The notes: a model not told the origin generated them from the sequence alone. A stretch of 60,000 nucleotides of DNA from Adiantum capillus-veneris (GCA_014529385.2 CM043956.1:85489721-85549720), one strand, 5' to 3'. Positions 1-12,700 are shown, numbered from the stretch's first letter. Numbers and translations are program-made.

Positions 1-564
1 CTCAAAATGCATCCGGAAGTCAGAAGTGTCTAAAATCGACAGTTCAAAAGAATTGTGAGGAAACGGCCACGGTTTTGAAGACTGCTAAGTTAACGGATTG
101 AAATTATCTTTTGGGAAAACCATTGGTCACCCGCTGGAAGGTGCTCAAGGAACAAGTGTGGTTGTCAAAGGTACATCAAGGATTTCTGCATTCATTGTGA
201 AAAATTTTGCCAGCTAAATAGAATTTTGCAGATTGTGTGCTAAAGTGAACACAGGTTAGCTCGACTCAAGAATCTCTACAAAGGGAACAGTCATTGCAGT
301 ATAGTGGTAAGTTGCATAACTTATCACAGTGATTCCACTAGATCGAGGCCTGCTAAAAAGCTCTAGGAAAAGCAAGCAGCCAGACAAGACAGTATGAGTC
401 TTGGCAAGCAAGGGAGCTAAGAAGTTCAAGCAGTGCAAGCAAAGCCCAATTCAGAAAACTCAGAGATTAATTCATCCACAAAAGCTAATAATTTTTATTA
501 GCATTGAGTCAAGCAATTAGAGCTATCACTAAACAAGTACAACAAGGGAGTCAAGACAAAAGAA
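1..564. other. Non-coding leader of the first reading frame
   Basis: I see no convincing reading frame here; the only ORFs are short and of biased composition. The last 80 bases are A-rich and run into the ATG at 565, so part of this stretch could be a 5' untranslated region. No promoter motif is clear enough to call. Confidence 0.4.
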
Positions 565-1764
565 ATGGCGTCTCAAAGGAATCAGACCATTCAGGAAGAA
601 GCTTCAAGTACATCCACAAAGATTACAAGAGAGCAAATTCGGATCTATCTGATTGGATACTACAAAGGACTGCCATGCTATGAGGATGACAATCGGAATT
701 TGTACATCAAGACAAAGAAAGATACAAAGGAAACTCGGACATCTCAATATGTGGAAGTTGAAACAGCGAAGAATGTACTACACCCACATCCAAATTTCAT
801 GGAAGACTCTCTGGGATCAATTTACATGAGGCACGGAAAATACATCAACAATGAGATAGAAATGTTGCAGAAGGATCAACTTACAGAACTCTATGCATAT
901 CCTCCAAGTATTTTTCTCTACAAAGCACAAGATGGAAAGCAGAAGTTTGGTACCCTCTATGGAGATGAAGACGGTCGATACTATAGGGATTTCACAAGTC
1001 ATGAAATTCCTGTAGAAAACAATCATTACTTTATAGCAGAAGCGTTTGGCTCAAGAGGAGAAGACTATATGTCTAAAGGTGGTAATGTATACCCTCTCGT
1101 CATGGGTTTACCTCTAGCTACGCACTTGGAAGAGTTAACAACTACAGCTGTCATTGCACAAATGGGTGGCACAACACAAGGCACAACATGGAAAGACACA
1201 ACACAAGTCTCGTGCACTGCACCAGAACAAGAGGTACCAGCTATGAAGATATCCCAAATTCAAAAAGAAGTAGCTTGGTCTCAAGAGCCACTTAACAAAG
1301 CACAAGGAGTCATATCATTAGGCATTAAACAGATGCCAACATCAGATATGGAACACTCTCGGATGGGGGGAGTTCAAACTTAACAAAGAGACCCTATATC
1401 TTCAAGAGTGGGATTAAGATGTCCAGCTTTACAAGAAGCACTGTCCTTTTCAGGAGTCCAAGTGGAATTTCAAGAAGCATTGGAAGATGCCGAGCCGGAG
1501 GAGAGACCACTGGAAATTCACAATGCGCAATATAAAAGGTCAGGTCAAGATGTCATTGTGGTCGACAAATACGATAGGCACTATGAAATAGCCGATGTGA
1601 AAAATATGGATGAGTTTAGCAATTATGGGCAACTTGTAAGTCACATACTTGGACCCCGTCCAAAAGCACCATCAAGGGAAACGGAAAACAAAGATTCGGT
1701 TCAATCTTCACCCTCGGTGCAAAACTTGCCAAAATCAATTCGAAAACATAGCTATGTGAATTAA
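565..1764 (+). pseudogene. Unrecognised protein, reading frame broken by one in-frame stop
   Basis: A 399-codon frame starts at ATG 565 and runs to TAA at 1762-1764, interrupted once by TAA at 1381-1383; coding continues in the same frame on the other side. I do not recognise the family. The protein is hydrophilic, with no signal peptide or membrane segment. A similar short pattern recurs three times: GLPCYEDDNRNLYIK near residue 36, GTLYGDEDGRYYRDF near residue 130, and VIVVDKYDRHYEIADV in the distal part, that is a hydrophobic stretch, an acidic D.D or DKYD turn, then R.Y. This suggests an internally repeated small fold. The N-terminus is Ser/Thr/Gln-rich, and residues about 200-270 look like low-complexity linker. 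The frame could be a real gene with a recent nonsense change, a retroelement-derived gene, or an assembly error. No intron signals are needed to read it. Confidence 0.45.
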
Positions 1765-3680
1765 CAAATGCTTGAGTAATTTAATGAATCCATGCATTTT
1801 TCTGCACTTGTGTTCCTTGATTTGTAGCAATAATTGTGAATGATCAAACATTGCACTTGCACACAAATGTTGTTTAGGAATCCTTTGTATCGATAATTCT
1901 TACCCCATATCTTTCTCTATTTTATATTTTTTCATCCTCTCTTTTCCATTCACATTTGTGCTAAATCAGGGTTGCTTTTTACTCGCATGTTTTGGGGTAT
2001 TTTGCCTCTTATTTACGGATGAAATTGTGAGCTATCCTTGAAAGAAAATCTCTAAAATGCCAATAATCTCATAAAACCTTGGAAATTTGAAGGGCAAGGG
2101 TGCCCGTGGAGATCAACATTGTGTTGATGACATACTATTTACAATTCAAAAAATTATGCAGCTCCATCAAAAATTTCATAGAACTCCCTAGATTTTCTTC
2201 TTCCTCTACCTTATATGGTGGATCTTGAAGAAAAGCACCTTACACCATTTTAATGTTCAACTTGAAACTTACCATAAAGATGGGGAGGGTGCCTTGTTAA
2301 CACTACAATGGTAACCTAACAAGACATAAAAGTGTCCTTTTAGGGTTTTGGGAAATAATACCAAAACCATAGTAGATCCACTCATTTTGAAAAATCCTTT
2401 CATGAGCTTATAGTTCAATAACTACTAAATATGGAAAAAATGAGAAACTTGTAATTTTTCTCATCCCTTGGTCACTACAAGCCTGCAAAGTTGATGGACC
2501 AGTGCATTTTGCCCAAAACAGTAATTTCTTACCGTTGATTGCATATAAATAAGAGTGGGGATTTTGGTAGGACATGAGATAAAATGCCCCGTTAACTTCA
2601 ATGGGTTGGTGACCAAAACATATGGTTGATTTTACCTCACTAATTTTTTTTGGGCAAAAAAAATAGGTACAAAAAGTTGCATTTCTGCCATTCTGCGGAC
2701 CTATCATCAAAGTTTCTATAGTCACGCTCAATACAGATACTATTTACATGTTTTCTTAGTTCCCTTTGGGCCTTTGGATTCAAAAGGATCCATGGAGCAT
2801 GTCAAAAGGATAATGGATCTCTTACAATTGAAACCTTGGGGGCAATGATAAAGTGCTAAATACAGCTAACATGAAAAAACTGGGTTAAGCATTATGACCT
2901 CTAGAAACCCATAGAAAGTACTCAATATCTAGCCAAGTTTGTAGTCTATGATTAGATATGGTTACTACCTACAAAATACACACAATTGCCCTAAGAAACT
3001 AGAAATATTGATAAAGTTATACTTGCTACTCTAAAATGTATCGTATTCTTCAGCAATCAAAAAACTCAACCATCATCATATACTATGCTATATAGCATGT
3101 TAGGTCCCCCAAAACTCAAGGAAGATTAGATTTATGTTATACATTACACTTACACAATCAAAATTGAATTTGGATATCAAGAAAGCCACCAAAAAAATCA
3201 TAAAAGTGCTAATTTTGGCCAAAAAACAGGATTATGCAATTCTTGTAAATTGGTCATAACTTTCAATTTTAACACTTAGCTCTCCCTACAAGCATCAAAA
3301 CATGTTGAGAACTATGAAGGCCTAACCTCTAGCCATCTAAACCTCACAAACATGAAGTTTAGAGTGGTATAGTTGCCAAAAATTGAAAAAAGCCAAAAAC
3401 AGGACCAAGACTATATTAGGTAAAGTGGGAAAATCCCAATTCCCAGGATGGAAAACTTTCAATATATCATGTACAAAATATAGAGATTTTGTCAAAAATT
3501 TGAGTTTTCTTAAGGTCTCATTCCACTTTATGCACGTACAATACACAATGAAAACAACTAAAATACCATGGTTTCAATCAATTGGATTATTAGGAGACGA
3601 GTATATTGCATCCATTATCGTTGTCTATGTTCTACTGTCCTACCTACAACTTATCTCAACATGGAGAGCTTAGTTTCTAG
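1765..3680. other. Non-coding, AT-rich stretch
   Basis: No supported gene. The first 150 bases after the stop may be 3' untranslated sequence. A phrase around 2310-2340 (acataaaagtgtcc) recurs at 40157-40182, so part of this stretch is probably an old dispersed repeat. ORFs here are short, occur on both strands and have unremarkable composition. Confidence 0.4.
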
Positions 3681-5320
3681 GTCCACCACTTGTCCAAGTT
3701 AATGTAAAAGTGACTCAAGGTTCACAACTTGTGAAAGCCAGGATCCATTGAGGAATACAATCCACTTGGCTATTTTTCCTTAATTTATTGCATGTGACAT
3801 TCAAGCAAGGTCCACTTCTAATCTATAACTTCTTAATTTGAGGCATGGGGCATACATAAAATATGTAGCATATGCTCTATTGCCTCATAGGAAGGTTGGT
3901 TTCAAGGTGCACTTATCCATGCTAGCCTATCTTGGAGAAATGATGGAGCTTGCTTCTCTCCTTGTTTCAATGGAGACTAGCTTGGACAAGTGGTGGACCT
4001 TTGCTTCTCTCTATGTTTCAATAGAGTTAGCTTGGACAAGTGGTGATCTTGGAACAAAACCCCCATGTAAAACATATCATGGGTATTCCAAGTGATTAGA
4101 AAGATTACCATTTAAGATATAACCTTATAGGTTGGACAAATGGAGCTTGGCTTGGAGAAATGGTGGACCTTTGATTCTCTCCATGTTTCAATGGAGCCTA
4201 TCTTGGAGAAATGGTGGAGCTTGCTTCTGTCCATGTTTCAATGGAGCCTAGCTTGAACAGTTGGTGGACCTTTGCTTCTCTCTATGTTTCAATAGAGTTA
4301 GCTTAGACACGTGGTGGATCTTCAAACTAAGCCAACTACTATCAATGTTTCCTAGCTTAGACAAGTGGTGGAGTGTTTCTCTACTCCATGTTTTGATGGA
4401 TCTTAGCTTGGACAAGTGTTGGACCTTAAAACAAAAACCCCATGTACAACATAGAATGGATTTTCTAGATTTGAATGGAGTCTAGATTTAATAAATGGTG
4501 GAGCTTGTCTTCATCCATGTTTCAATGATACGAGCTTAGACAAGTGGTGGACCTTGTAACAAATTCCCCCATGTACAACATATCATTGGTTTTCTAAGTG
4601 ATGGGAAGGAATACCATTCAAGATATAAACTTATAGCTTGGATAAGTAGTTGACTTTAAAACCAAATTCATCATAATATAATGAAATACAGGTTAGCCAA
4701 TTCCTAAATCTTGAGACCAAACCTCCCATGCTATTAGAGATAATATATTGGATAAGTGGTGGACCTTCTATTATTTTCCCATGCCTAGTTTAGACTACCG
4801 GTACACTTTGCAGCTATAAAGGTTGGACGAGTTGTGGAGCCTTGTTTGTATCCATGTTTTAATGGATCCTAGCTTGGACAAGTGGTGGACCTTGGAAAAA
4901 AGCTTCCATGTACAACATATATGAGGTTTTCCATGTTTTAATGGAACCTATCTTGGACAAATGGTGAAGCTTGCTTCTCTCCATGTTGATTTTGGAACTA
5001 CCTTAGACAAGTGGTGGAGCTTTGCTTTTCTACTCTTCATAATACAATGAAGTATAGGTTGGTTACATGGTGAATCTTACGGCCAAACCTCTCATTTTAC
5101 TAGAGATGATAGGTTGGACAAGTGGATCAACCTTCTATCATTTCTCCATGACTATATTGGACAATTAGTAGACCTAACATCTCTCTACGTTGTCTAGAGA
5201 TAAGCTTGGACAAGTGATGGACCCTGCTTCTCTCTTCCCTTGGTTTACTAGTTTGAAGACTCAGTATATATACTTTCTTAGATCTAGCATGAACAAGTGG
5301 TGGACCTTGTATCCACAATC
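3681..5320 (+). repeat. Core-motif repeat array A (mostly forward)
   Basis: The motif cttggacaagtggtggacc and close variants recur every 50-100 bases, set in a longer phrase that includes ctccatgtttcaatggagcc. The first copy near 3685 is in the reverse orientation; the rest are mostly forward. Copies are imperfect and their spacers also recur, so this is a degenerate satellite-like array, not a set of genes. Confidence 0.85.
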
Positions 5321-5339
5321 TTAATTCATTACAAAAAAG

Positions 5340-6070
5340 TATATGAAAAAATAACATAGGAATCTTGGTTTGAAGGTCAAGCAATTAGGTTCCAAATGCA
5401 CATAATAATATATTTTCCACCCATAATAAAAGAAAGTTAAATATGTTATTACCAAATTGACAAAGGTAACGTCCAAGAATTCTAGCTTTGCATCTTGTCA
5501 GATCTAAATCTTCATCAAGGCGACATGCATGTATACATCAACTTTCAAGCCATTCAAGAATACATGCACTTAGATTCCATAGTTTTGTTTTCAAAGTCTT
5601 TTAGGTTCTAAAACTCTTTCACATAAAGTATGTAATGAAAAACTTCTTGAAGCAAACATTTGTGCCCAAGAAAAAGATCCCTCTCACATATTTAAAGTCC
5701 ATGAATTCTCTGATCCATGCTTACAAGTTTTATTTTGACATCAAACATCAATTCTCTCATAGTTACAAATAAATGCAACCTCGATATGAATTGACAAAAA
5801 ATGAATTTCTTTTACTATATGACCCAACATAGACTCCAATCAGATAAAAATTGAGTCCCCAAAAATTTGGGTGCACTCTAGCAATACATCAGAGTCCCCT
5901 TACAATAGGATGCAATCCAATAGTACATTGAAGTCCCCTTAGAGTAGGGTGCACTCCATTCAAGTGTTCATAAAATTGACACACCTTTGTTTTTTTATAA
6001 AAAAGACTATATCAAATTATACAAATGTTGAAAGATACACACTAGAATAAAAAAAGCATCTTATGGCCAT
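5340..6070. repeat. Non-coding stretch with a small ~39-bp tandem repeat
   Basis: Three copies of a phrase beginning gagtcccc or aagtcccc and ending in variants of ggtgcactcc start near 5853, 5892 and 5931. The rest of the stretch is AT-rich with no supported gene. Confidence 0.45.
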
Positions 6071-6076
6071 ATTTAT

Positions 6077-6813
6077 TCAATGCTTTCGTATTGACAAGTA
6101 CACACCAAGGACATAATTTGTCTCAGAATCACTATACTGATTTACAATTGTGTTGTATGTATAGACTCTCTTATCTCTTGCATACAACCATCCTACCAAC
6201 CATGGAATTATGGTTCTCTGCAAGAAGTTTTGAAGTTGCTTGGAAGTTTGCCTCCACATCTTTGGAAATATAAGATATATTCGTGGCATGTTCCACATCA
6301 CCCTATATGGAGTGTCATAAAAACTTAAGGTATTTTTTGCATCCAAATCCTCAAATATCTTTCAAATATCACTCAAATTTTTGTGATAAACCCTTGTAAA
6401 TCCTAACATGATATTTGGATTTTGGTAATTTTTGTTACTCATAAACACCTTGAACTTGGTATACTGCTCAGGAAAACATTTTTGTGTCATGCGTTGCACC
6501 CTTGTTAAGTTATAGCAACTCCATATCCATAGCTCAAAGTATTCAGCACAAAAATCCAAAAAACTTTGTGCGTCTGGTCGCACCACATGATAAACTTCAT
6601 CTTTATCCTCCACAAGTCACATGTGTTGAGCCCAAGATGGCATAGAATTTCCATGTTTCATTTCAATTGTCTTGAGAAGTAACCCCTCTAGATCCAAGAT
6701 AAGTACTCTTTTGATTTCCTTGAAAGCAAGTGGTAGGTGATAAGAAGGTGATTCATTCCTTGGACAAGGTCTTGGAGGAGGTTGGATGGGTAATTCAATA
6801 GTTTTCTTCAATT
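6077..6813 (-). pseudogene. FCP1/NIF-type HAD phosphatase-like pseudogene, 3' part
   Basis: Reading down from 6813 on the minus strand, one frame shows HAD/FCP1 features. These are a P-rich approach, RVLILDLEGLLLK (motif I position), a region with ELWIWSCYNL that matches the IWSS/ATR region of the family, and then FYDTPYRVMWN, matching the DDSPYK motif. Two in-frame TGA codons (6617-6619, and just before 6346) break it. The nucleophile position is DLE rather than DxDxT, so even the ancestor may have been catalytically atypical. The frame ends in QYSDSETNYVLG, followed by a plausible GT donor. The upstream part of the same exon lies beyond an LTR element, at 9392-9435. Compare the better preserved relative at 15269-16386. 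Confidence 0.65.
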
Positions 6814-6955
6814 TGTTGAGCTTATATGTGAAGATACTCAATATATGGCTTCTCTATATATGGCACCCAGGTCCCCTCTATATATACATCATCTCATGTG
6901 TGTATTCTACACACTTTGGGGTTCTACTTATGTGCTCTCTCCTTCTCTCTCAATA
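6814..6955 (+). repeat. Left LTR of the non-autonomous element (142 bp)
   Basis: It starts TGTTGAGCTTATATGTGAAG and ends TCTCTCAATA, and aligns end to end with 9250-9391 with only a few differences. The terminal dinucleotide is TA rather than the expected CA, probably a point change. Confidence 0.85.
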
Positions 6956-6967
6956 TGGTATCAGAGC
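6956..6967 (+). promoter_or_regulatory. Primer binding site, initiator tRNA-Met type
   Basis: TGGTATCAGAGC directly abuts the left LTR. This is the standard plant LTR-retroelement primer site complementary to the 3' end of initiator tRNA-Met. Confidence 0.85.
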
Positions 6968-6984
6968 AGTACGTTTTTGTTTTC

Positions 6985-7890
6985 GATTTTTCTCCTGATC
7001 AAAATCGATTTTGCAGAAACTACCATTGAGAGGGATCGGAATCGATGTGGTCTACAACTTTGCAAAAGGAAGTTTCTTCAAATTCTGCACCGATTTTGAG
7101 TTATCGTTCGCGGACTGCGTACATACCTGTAAACAGCTTCCGTGTTTTATTTTTGATTTTTCTGCTAATTGGAAACGATTTTTCAAAAACTACCCACTCA
7201 AAGAGACCGGAATCGATGTGGTCTACAACTTTGCAGAAAGAAGTGTTTTCAAATTCTGCACCGATTTTGAGTTATCATTCGCGGACTGCGTATATATCTG
7301 AAAAGCAACTTCCGCTTTTTGTTTTTTATTTTTCTGCTAATTGAAAACGATTTTGCAGAAACTATCCACGAGGGAGACCGGAATCGATGTGGTCTACAAC
7401 TTTGCAGAAGGAAGTGTTCTCAAATTCTGCACCGATTTTGAGTTATCGTTCGTGGACTGCGTACATACCTGAAAAGCAATTTTTGCTTTTTTTTTTGATT
7501 TTTTTGCTTATTGAAAACGATTTTGCAGAAACTACCCGCTCGAAAGACCGGAATTGATGTGGTCTACAACTTTGCAGAAGAAAGTGTTTTCAAATTCTGC
7601 ACCGATTTTGAGTTATCGTTCGCGGACTGCGTACATACCTAAAAAGCAATTTCCGTTTTTTGTTTTTTATTTTTCTGCTTATTGAAAACGATTTTGCAGA
7701 AACTACCCGCGTGAGAGATCGGAATCGATGTGGTCTACAACTTTGCAGAAGAAACTACCCGCTATGGGGATTGGAATCGATGTGGTCTATAACTTTGCAG
7801 AAGAAAGTTTCTCTAAATTCTGCACTGATTTTGGGTTATCGTCTCGGACTGCGAATATGTTTGAAAATCAAAATTATACTTTTTGCTTTT
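6985..7890 (+). repeat. 171-bp tandem repeat inside the LTR element
   Basis: The landmark atcgatgtggtctacaac (one copy attgatgtgg) occurs at 7041, 7212, 7383, 7553 and 7724, a spacing of 170-171 bp, then once more at 7776 after a truncated unit. Each unit carries a cryptic gattttgcagaaactac phrase. Several overlapping ORFs here exist only because 171 is a multiple of 3. Confidence 0.85.
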
Positions 7891-8185
7891 GATTTTTCTC
7901 ATAATTGAAAACTTCTCAATTATATTTTTCTTCATCAATCATATATTTGTTACTGACGTAACTTTGCTGCAGAAGCCAGTTACACATCGTTCCGATTCAG
8001 TCGAGCCGTTGATGATCGTCCAAATTCTATCGAGCTACTGTTGGTACATGATCTTTTGTTATATGATATGATCATTCATTGATTCTCGTATAATTATTCT
8101 TTTAGAGATATAGTTTACGTCGTTTTATTGATAATTTCTCATTGATACCATAGTGATTTTGATGGTACCATGATGATGTTTTGTT

Positions 8186-8540
8186 AATACTTTGGTCATG
8201 GTGATTTTCGTTGATACCATGATGATATACCATGGTTATTCTTGGTGGTGCCATGATGATATTTCGTTGATACCATGGTTATTCTCGGTGATTCCATGAT
8301 GATATTTCGTTGATTCCATGGTGATTTTTGTTGATACCATGATGATGTTTTGTTGATACCATGGTTATTCTCGATGATACCATGATGTTGTTTCGTTGAT
8401 ACCATGGTTATTCTCGGTGATGCCATGATGATGTTTCGTTGATACCATGGTTATTCTCGGTGATGCCATGATGTTGTTTCGTTGATACAATGATTATTCT
8501 CGGTGATATCATAATGCTTTTCGTTGATACCATGATCATT
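8186..8540 (+). repeat. 43-bp tandem repeat inside the LTR element
   Basis: The landmark ccatggt occurs at a regular 43-bp step: near 8229, 8272, 8315, 8358, 8401 and 8444, with weaker copies either side. The unit reads roughly as ttgataccatggttattctc followed by ggtgatgccatgatgatgtt. It is non-coding. Confidence 0.8.
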
Positions 8541-9249
8541 TATTCATTATTATTGATATAATGATGATATTTTGTTAATACTTTGATGGTATTCATTGAT
8601 CACTACATTGATAAATGTTGTTTTATGTCGTATATACACATATCATTTGTATCACGTAATCACACATTTTGTACTTTTACGTTTATACTTTATGTACCAT
8701 ATGTTGTCGTGCGTATATATGTCGTCAAAAGAGTGGTGTCGCGAACCATCTCTTATGGCATTGTGAACGTAATTATTTCATTAACGATGCTAATAATTTT
8801 CATGACATGTTTTTTTTTGGAGTCTATGATCTATGTAGGATTGATCAAAGAATTGATTTTATGAAGACAAACTTGGTGACAATAAAAGATTTATGAAGAT
8901 ATGTTTGGTGATGCCATATTGATGACAACATGAAGACATGTTTGGTGATGCGATATTGATGACAAGCTACACAGCAGATTCACGGAGACACTTTTGATTA
9001 CAAGCTAATCGATAGCTTTTACACCTCTTTATTGAACCTTTGTATTCATTATTGTATTTGATAGGATAGGAGTAATGTAGCTCCTCATAAAACATTCATT
9101 GTAAAAGGAGTGATGTAGCTCCTCGTAAACATTTGTATATTCAATGATTTTTATAATATAACGGTGGGTGTATATAGAGCTGTGGGTTTTTCCCTTGATC
9201 CCCCAAGGGTTTTTTCATCCACAGTTAGGGACCCTTATTTGAGCGGGGG

Positions 9250-9391
9250 TGTTGAGCTTATATGTGAAGCTACTCAATATATGGCTTCTCTATATATGGC
9301 ACCCAGGTCCCCTCTATATATACATCATCTCATGTGTGTATTCTACACACTTTGGGGTTCTACTTCTATGCTCTCTCCTTCTCTCTCAACA
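9250..9391 (+). repeat. Right LTR of the non-autonomous element (142 bp)
   Basis: Direct repeat of 6814-6955. It is preceded by a purine-rich gagcggggg that fits a polypurine tract, and ends in CA followed by taatt. Confidence 0.85.
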
Positions 9392-9435
9392 TAATTTATG
9401 CCAACATATAGCCAATCCATTTTTCTGTAATGGTT
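9392..9435 (-). pseudogene. 5' remainder of the FCP1-like exon, split off by the LTR element
   Basis: On the minus strand a splice acceptor (tatttaatttcag) is followed by an open frame. That frame runs into the 6813 side in phase once the LTR element and one copy of the target duplication are left out. This shows the element landed inside an exon, not an intron. Confidence 0.5.
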
Positions 9436-9729
9436 CTGAAATTAAATAACAAGAACACTTAATGCAAACACGACAATAGACATGAGTTTTACATTGTCTA
9501 CCCTAAGGTTTTATTAGATACAAAAATCTATCTATGATCTACTCATTAATAGAAAGAAAGTCAAATTAAAATCCTGACTCTTTTTTATGCTACACTCTCT
9601 CTTAGTCTCAATACCATGGAGTTCAACTAGACTTAAGTCAACTAATAACTACTACTTGTTGTTAAAGGTATGCTTGAAGTTCATAAGGCTTAACCAATGC
9701 TCTAGTGTAGAATGGGTATTTAGGTCTCA

Positions 9730-12700
9730 AGGTCTACCACTTATCCAAGCAAAGATCCATTTATATATGGAAACCCAATTTTTCTTAATATAATGATATA
9801 GAGTGGACAAGTGGTGAATCCTGAGACCAAACCACTCATGCTACTAGGGATAATAGGTTGAACAAGTGGTGGACCTTGAATGTAAACCCCCCATGTACAA
9901 AGTATCAGGGGTTTTGGGTATTTCAATCGACCCTAGCATCTTCGAGACATGGTGCAGCTTACTTCTCTCCATGTTTTAGTGGAGTCTATCTTGGATAAAT
10001 GGTGGAGCATCATTCTCTCCATGTTTCAATGGAGCCTAGCTTGGACAAGTGGTGGACGTTTGTTTCTCTCTATGTTTGAACAGATTTAGCTTGGACAAGT
10101 GGTGGACCTTGGAACAAAATCCCCATGTAAAACATATCATGGACATTACAAGTGGTGAGAAAAAATACCATTCAATATATAACCTTATAGGTTGGACAAG
10201 TGGTGGACCTTAACACCCAATTATTATTAATATAATGACATAGAGTGGACAAGTGGTGAATCTTGCGACCAAACCTACTAGGAAAAGTAGGTTGGACAAG
10301 TGGTGGACCTTGAATGCAAACCCCTCATGTACAAAATATCACTCATGCTACTAGGAATAATTTGGTATTAAGGTCCATGTTTCAATGGAGCCTAGCTTGG
10401 AAAAGTGGTGGACCTTTGTTTCTCTCTATGTTTCAATAGAATTAGCTTGGACAAGTGGTGAACCTTGGAACAAAACCCCCATGTAAAGCATGTCATTGGC
10501 ATTACAAGTGGTGAGAGAAAATACCATTCAAGGTATAACCTTATAGGCTGGACAAGTGGTGGACCTTAGCACCCAATTCCTCTTATTATAATGACATACA
10601 GTGGAAAAGTGGTGAATTGTGAGACCAAACCTACTAGGGATAATAGGGTGGACAAATGGTTGACCTTGAATGTAAATCACCCATGTACAAAATATCATGG
10701 GTTTTGAGTATTTCAATGGAGCCTAGCATCTAGGAGACATGGTGGAACTTACTTATGTCCATGTTTTAATGGAGCCTATCTAGGAGAAATGGTGGAGGTT
10801 CCTTCCCTCTATGTTTCAATGGAGCCTAGCTTGGACAAGTCGTGGACCTTTGTTTCTGTCTATGTTTAAATATGGTTAGCTTGGACAAGTGGTGGATCTT
10901 ATAATGAAACTCCCTTGTAAAACATATCATGGGCATTTCAAGTGGCGAGAAAGGATACCATTTAAGATATAACCTTATAGGTTGGAAAAGTGGTGGACCT
11001 TAACACAATATAATGACATAGAGTGTACAAGTGGTGAATCTTGAAACCAAACCACTCATGCTACTAGGGATAATAGGTTAAAAAAGTGGTGGGCCTTGAA
11101 ATAAAACCCCCTCGAGTGTTTCAATGGAGCCTAGCTTGGAAACATGGTAAAGATTGCTTCTCTCCATGTTTCAATGCAGCCTATCTTGGATAAATGGTGG
11201 AGCATTATTCTCTCCATGTTTCAATGGAGCCTAGCTTAGACAAGTGGTAGACCTTTGTTTCTCTCTATGTTTGAATAGAGTTATCTTGGAAAAGTGGTGG
11301 ACCTTGTAACAAAACCCCCATGTAAAACATATCATGGGAATTACAAGTGGTGAGAAAAAATACCATTTAATATATAACCTTATAGGTTGGACAAGTGGTG
11401 GACCTTAACACCCAATTATTCTTAATATAATGACATAGAGTGGATACGTGGTGAAATTGGGACCAAACCTACTAGGAAAATAGGTTTGACAAGTGGTGGA
11501 CCTTGAATGTAAACCCCCCATGTACAAAATATCACTCATGCTACTAGAAATAATTTGGTATTAAGGTCCATGTTTCAATGCAGCCTAGCTTGGAAAAGTG
11601 GTGGACCTTGGAACAAAACCCCCATGTAAATCATGTCATGGGCATTACAAGTGGTGAGAAAAAATACCATTCAAGCTATAACATTATGGGTTGGACAAGT
11701 GGTGGACCTTAACACCCAATTCCTCTTAATATAATGATATAGAGTGGACAAGTGGTGAATCATGAGACCAAACCTACTAGGGATAATAGGTTGGACAAGT
11801 GGTGAACCTTGAATGTAAACCCCCCATGTACAAAATATTATGGGTATTGGGTATTTCAATTGAGCCTAGCAACTTGGAGACGTGGTGGAGCTTATTTCTC
11901 TCCATGTTTCAATGGAGCCTATCTAGGAGAAACAGTGGAGGTTTCTTCTCTCCATGTTTCAATGAGCTTAGCTTGGACAAGTGGTGGACCTTGGAATGAA
12001 ACCCCCATGTAAAACATATCATGGGCATTTCAAGTGGTGAGAAAGGATACCATTTAAAATATAATCTTATAGGTTGGACAAGTGGTGGACCTTAACACAT
12101 AGTTCTTCTTAATATAATGACATAGAGTGTACAAGTGGTGAATCTTGAGACCAAACCACTCGTGCTTCTAGGGATAATAGGTTGGACAAGTGGTGGACCT
12201 TGAATGTAAACCCCTCATGTACAAAATTATGGGTTTAGGGTATTTCAATGGAGCCTAGCTTGGAGACATGGTGGAGATTTCTTCTCTCAATGTTTCAATG
12301 GAACCTATCTTGGAGAAATGGTGGATCATCCTTCTCTCCATGTTTCAATGGAGCCTACGTTGGACAAGTGGTGGACCTTTTCTTCTCTCTATGTTTCAAT
12401 AGAGTTAGCTTGGACAAGTGGTGGGTCTTGTAACAAAACCCCTTTGTAAAACATAGCATGGACATTACAAGTGATGAGGAAAAATATCATTCAAGATATA
12501 ACCTTACAGGTTGGAAAAGTGGTGATGGACCTTGACAAGTGGTGAAGGATACCATTTAAGATACACCCTTATAGGTTGGATAAGTGGTGGACCTTAACAC
12601 CTAGTTATTCTTAATATAATGACATAGAGTGGATAAGTGGTGAATATTAAGACCAAACCACTCATGCTACTAGGTATAATACGTTAGAGAAGTGGTAGAC

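Larger units (their letters stand above)
6814..9391 (+). mobile_element. Non-autonomous LTR retroelement (TRIM/LARD-like)
   Basis: Two nearly identical 142-bp direct repeats, 6814-6955 and 9250-9391, begin TGTTGAGC. The right one ends CAACA and the left CAATA. The left LTR is followed at once by TGGTATCAGAGC, the usual initiator-tRNA-Met primer site, and the right is preceded by the purine-rich gagcggggg. The flanks are caatt on the left and taatt on the right, consistent with a 5-bp target duplication with one later change. The 2.29-kb interior has no gag or pol; it consists largely of a 171-bp and a 43-bp tandem repeat. It would need enzymes from another element to move. The host site is an exon of an FCP1-like gene. 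It is longer than a typical TRIM and shorter than a typical LARD. Confidence 0.85.

Noticed and set aside
2408-3673. ORFs of 70-107 codons on both strands
   Set aside because: They have no conserved motif, unremarkable composition and no splice support.
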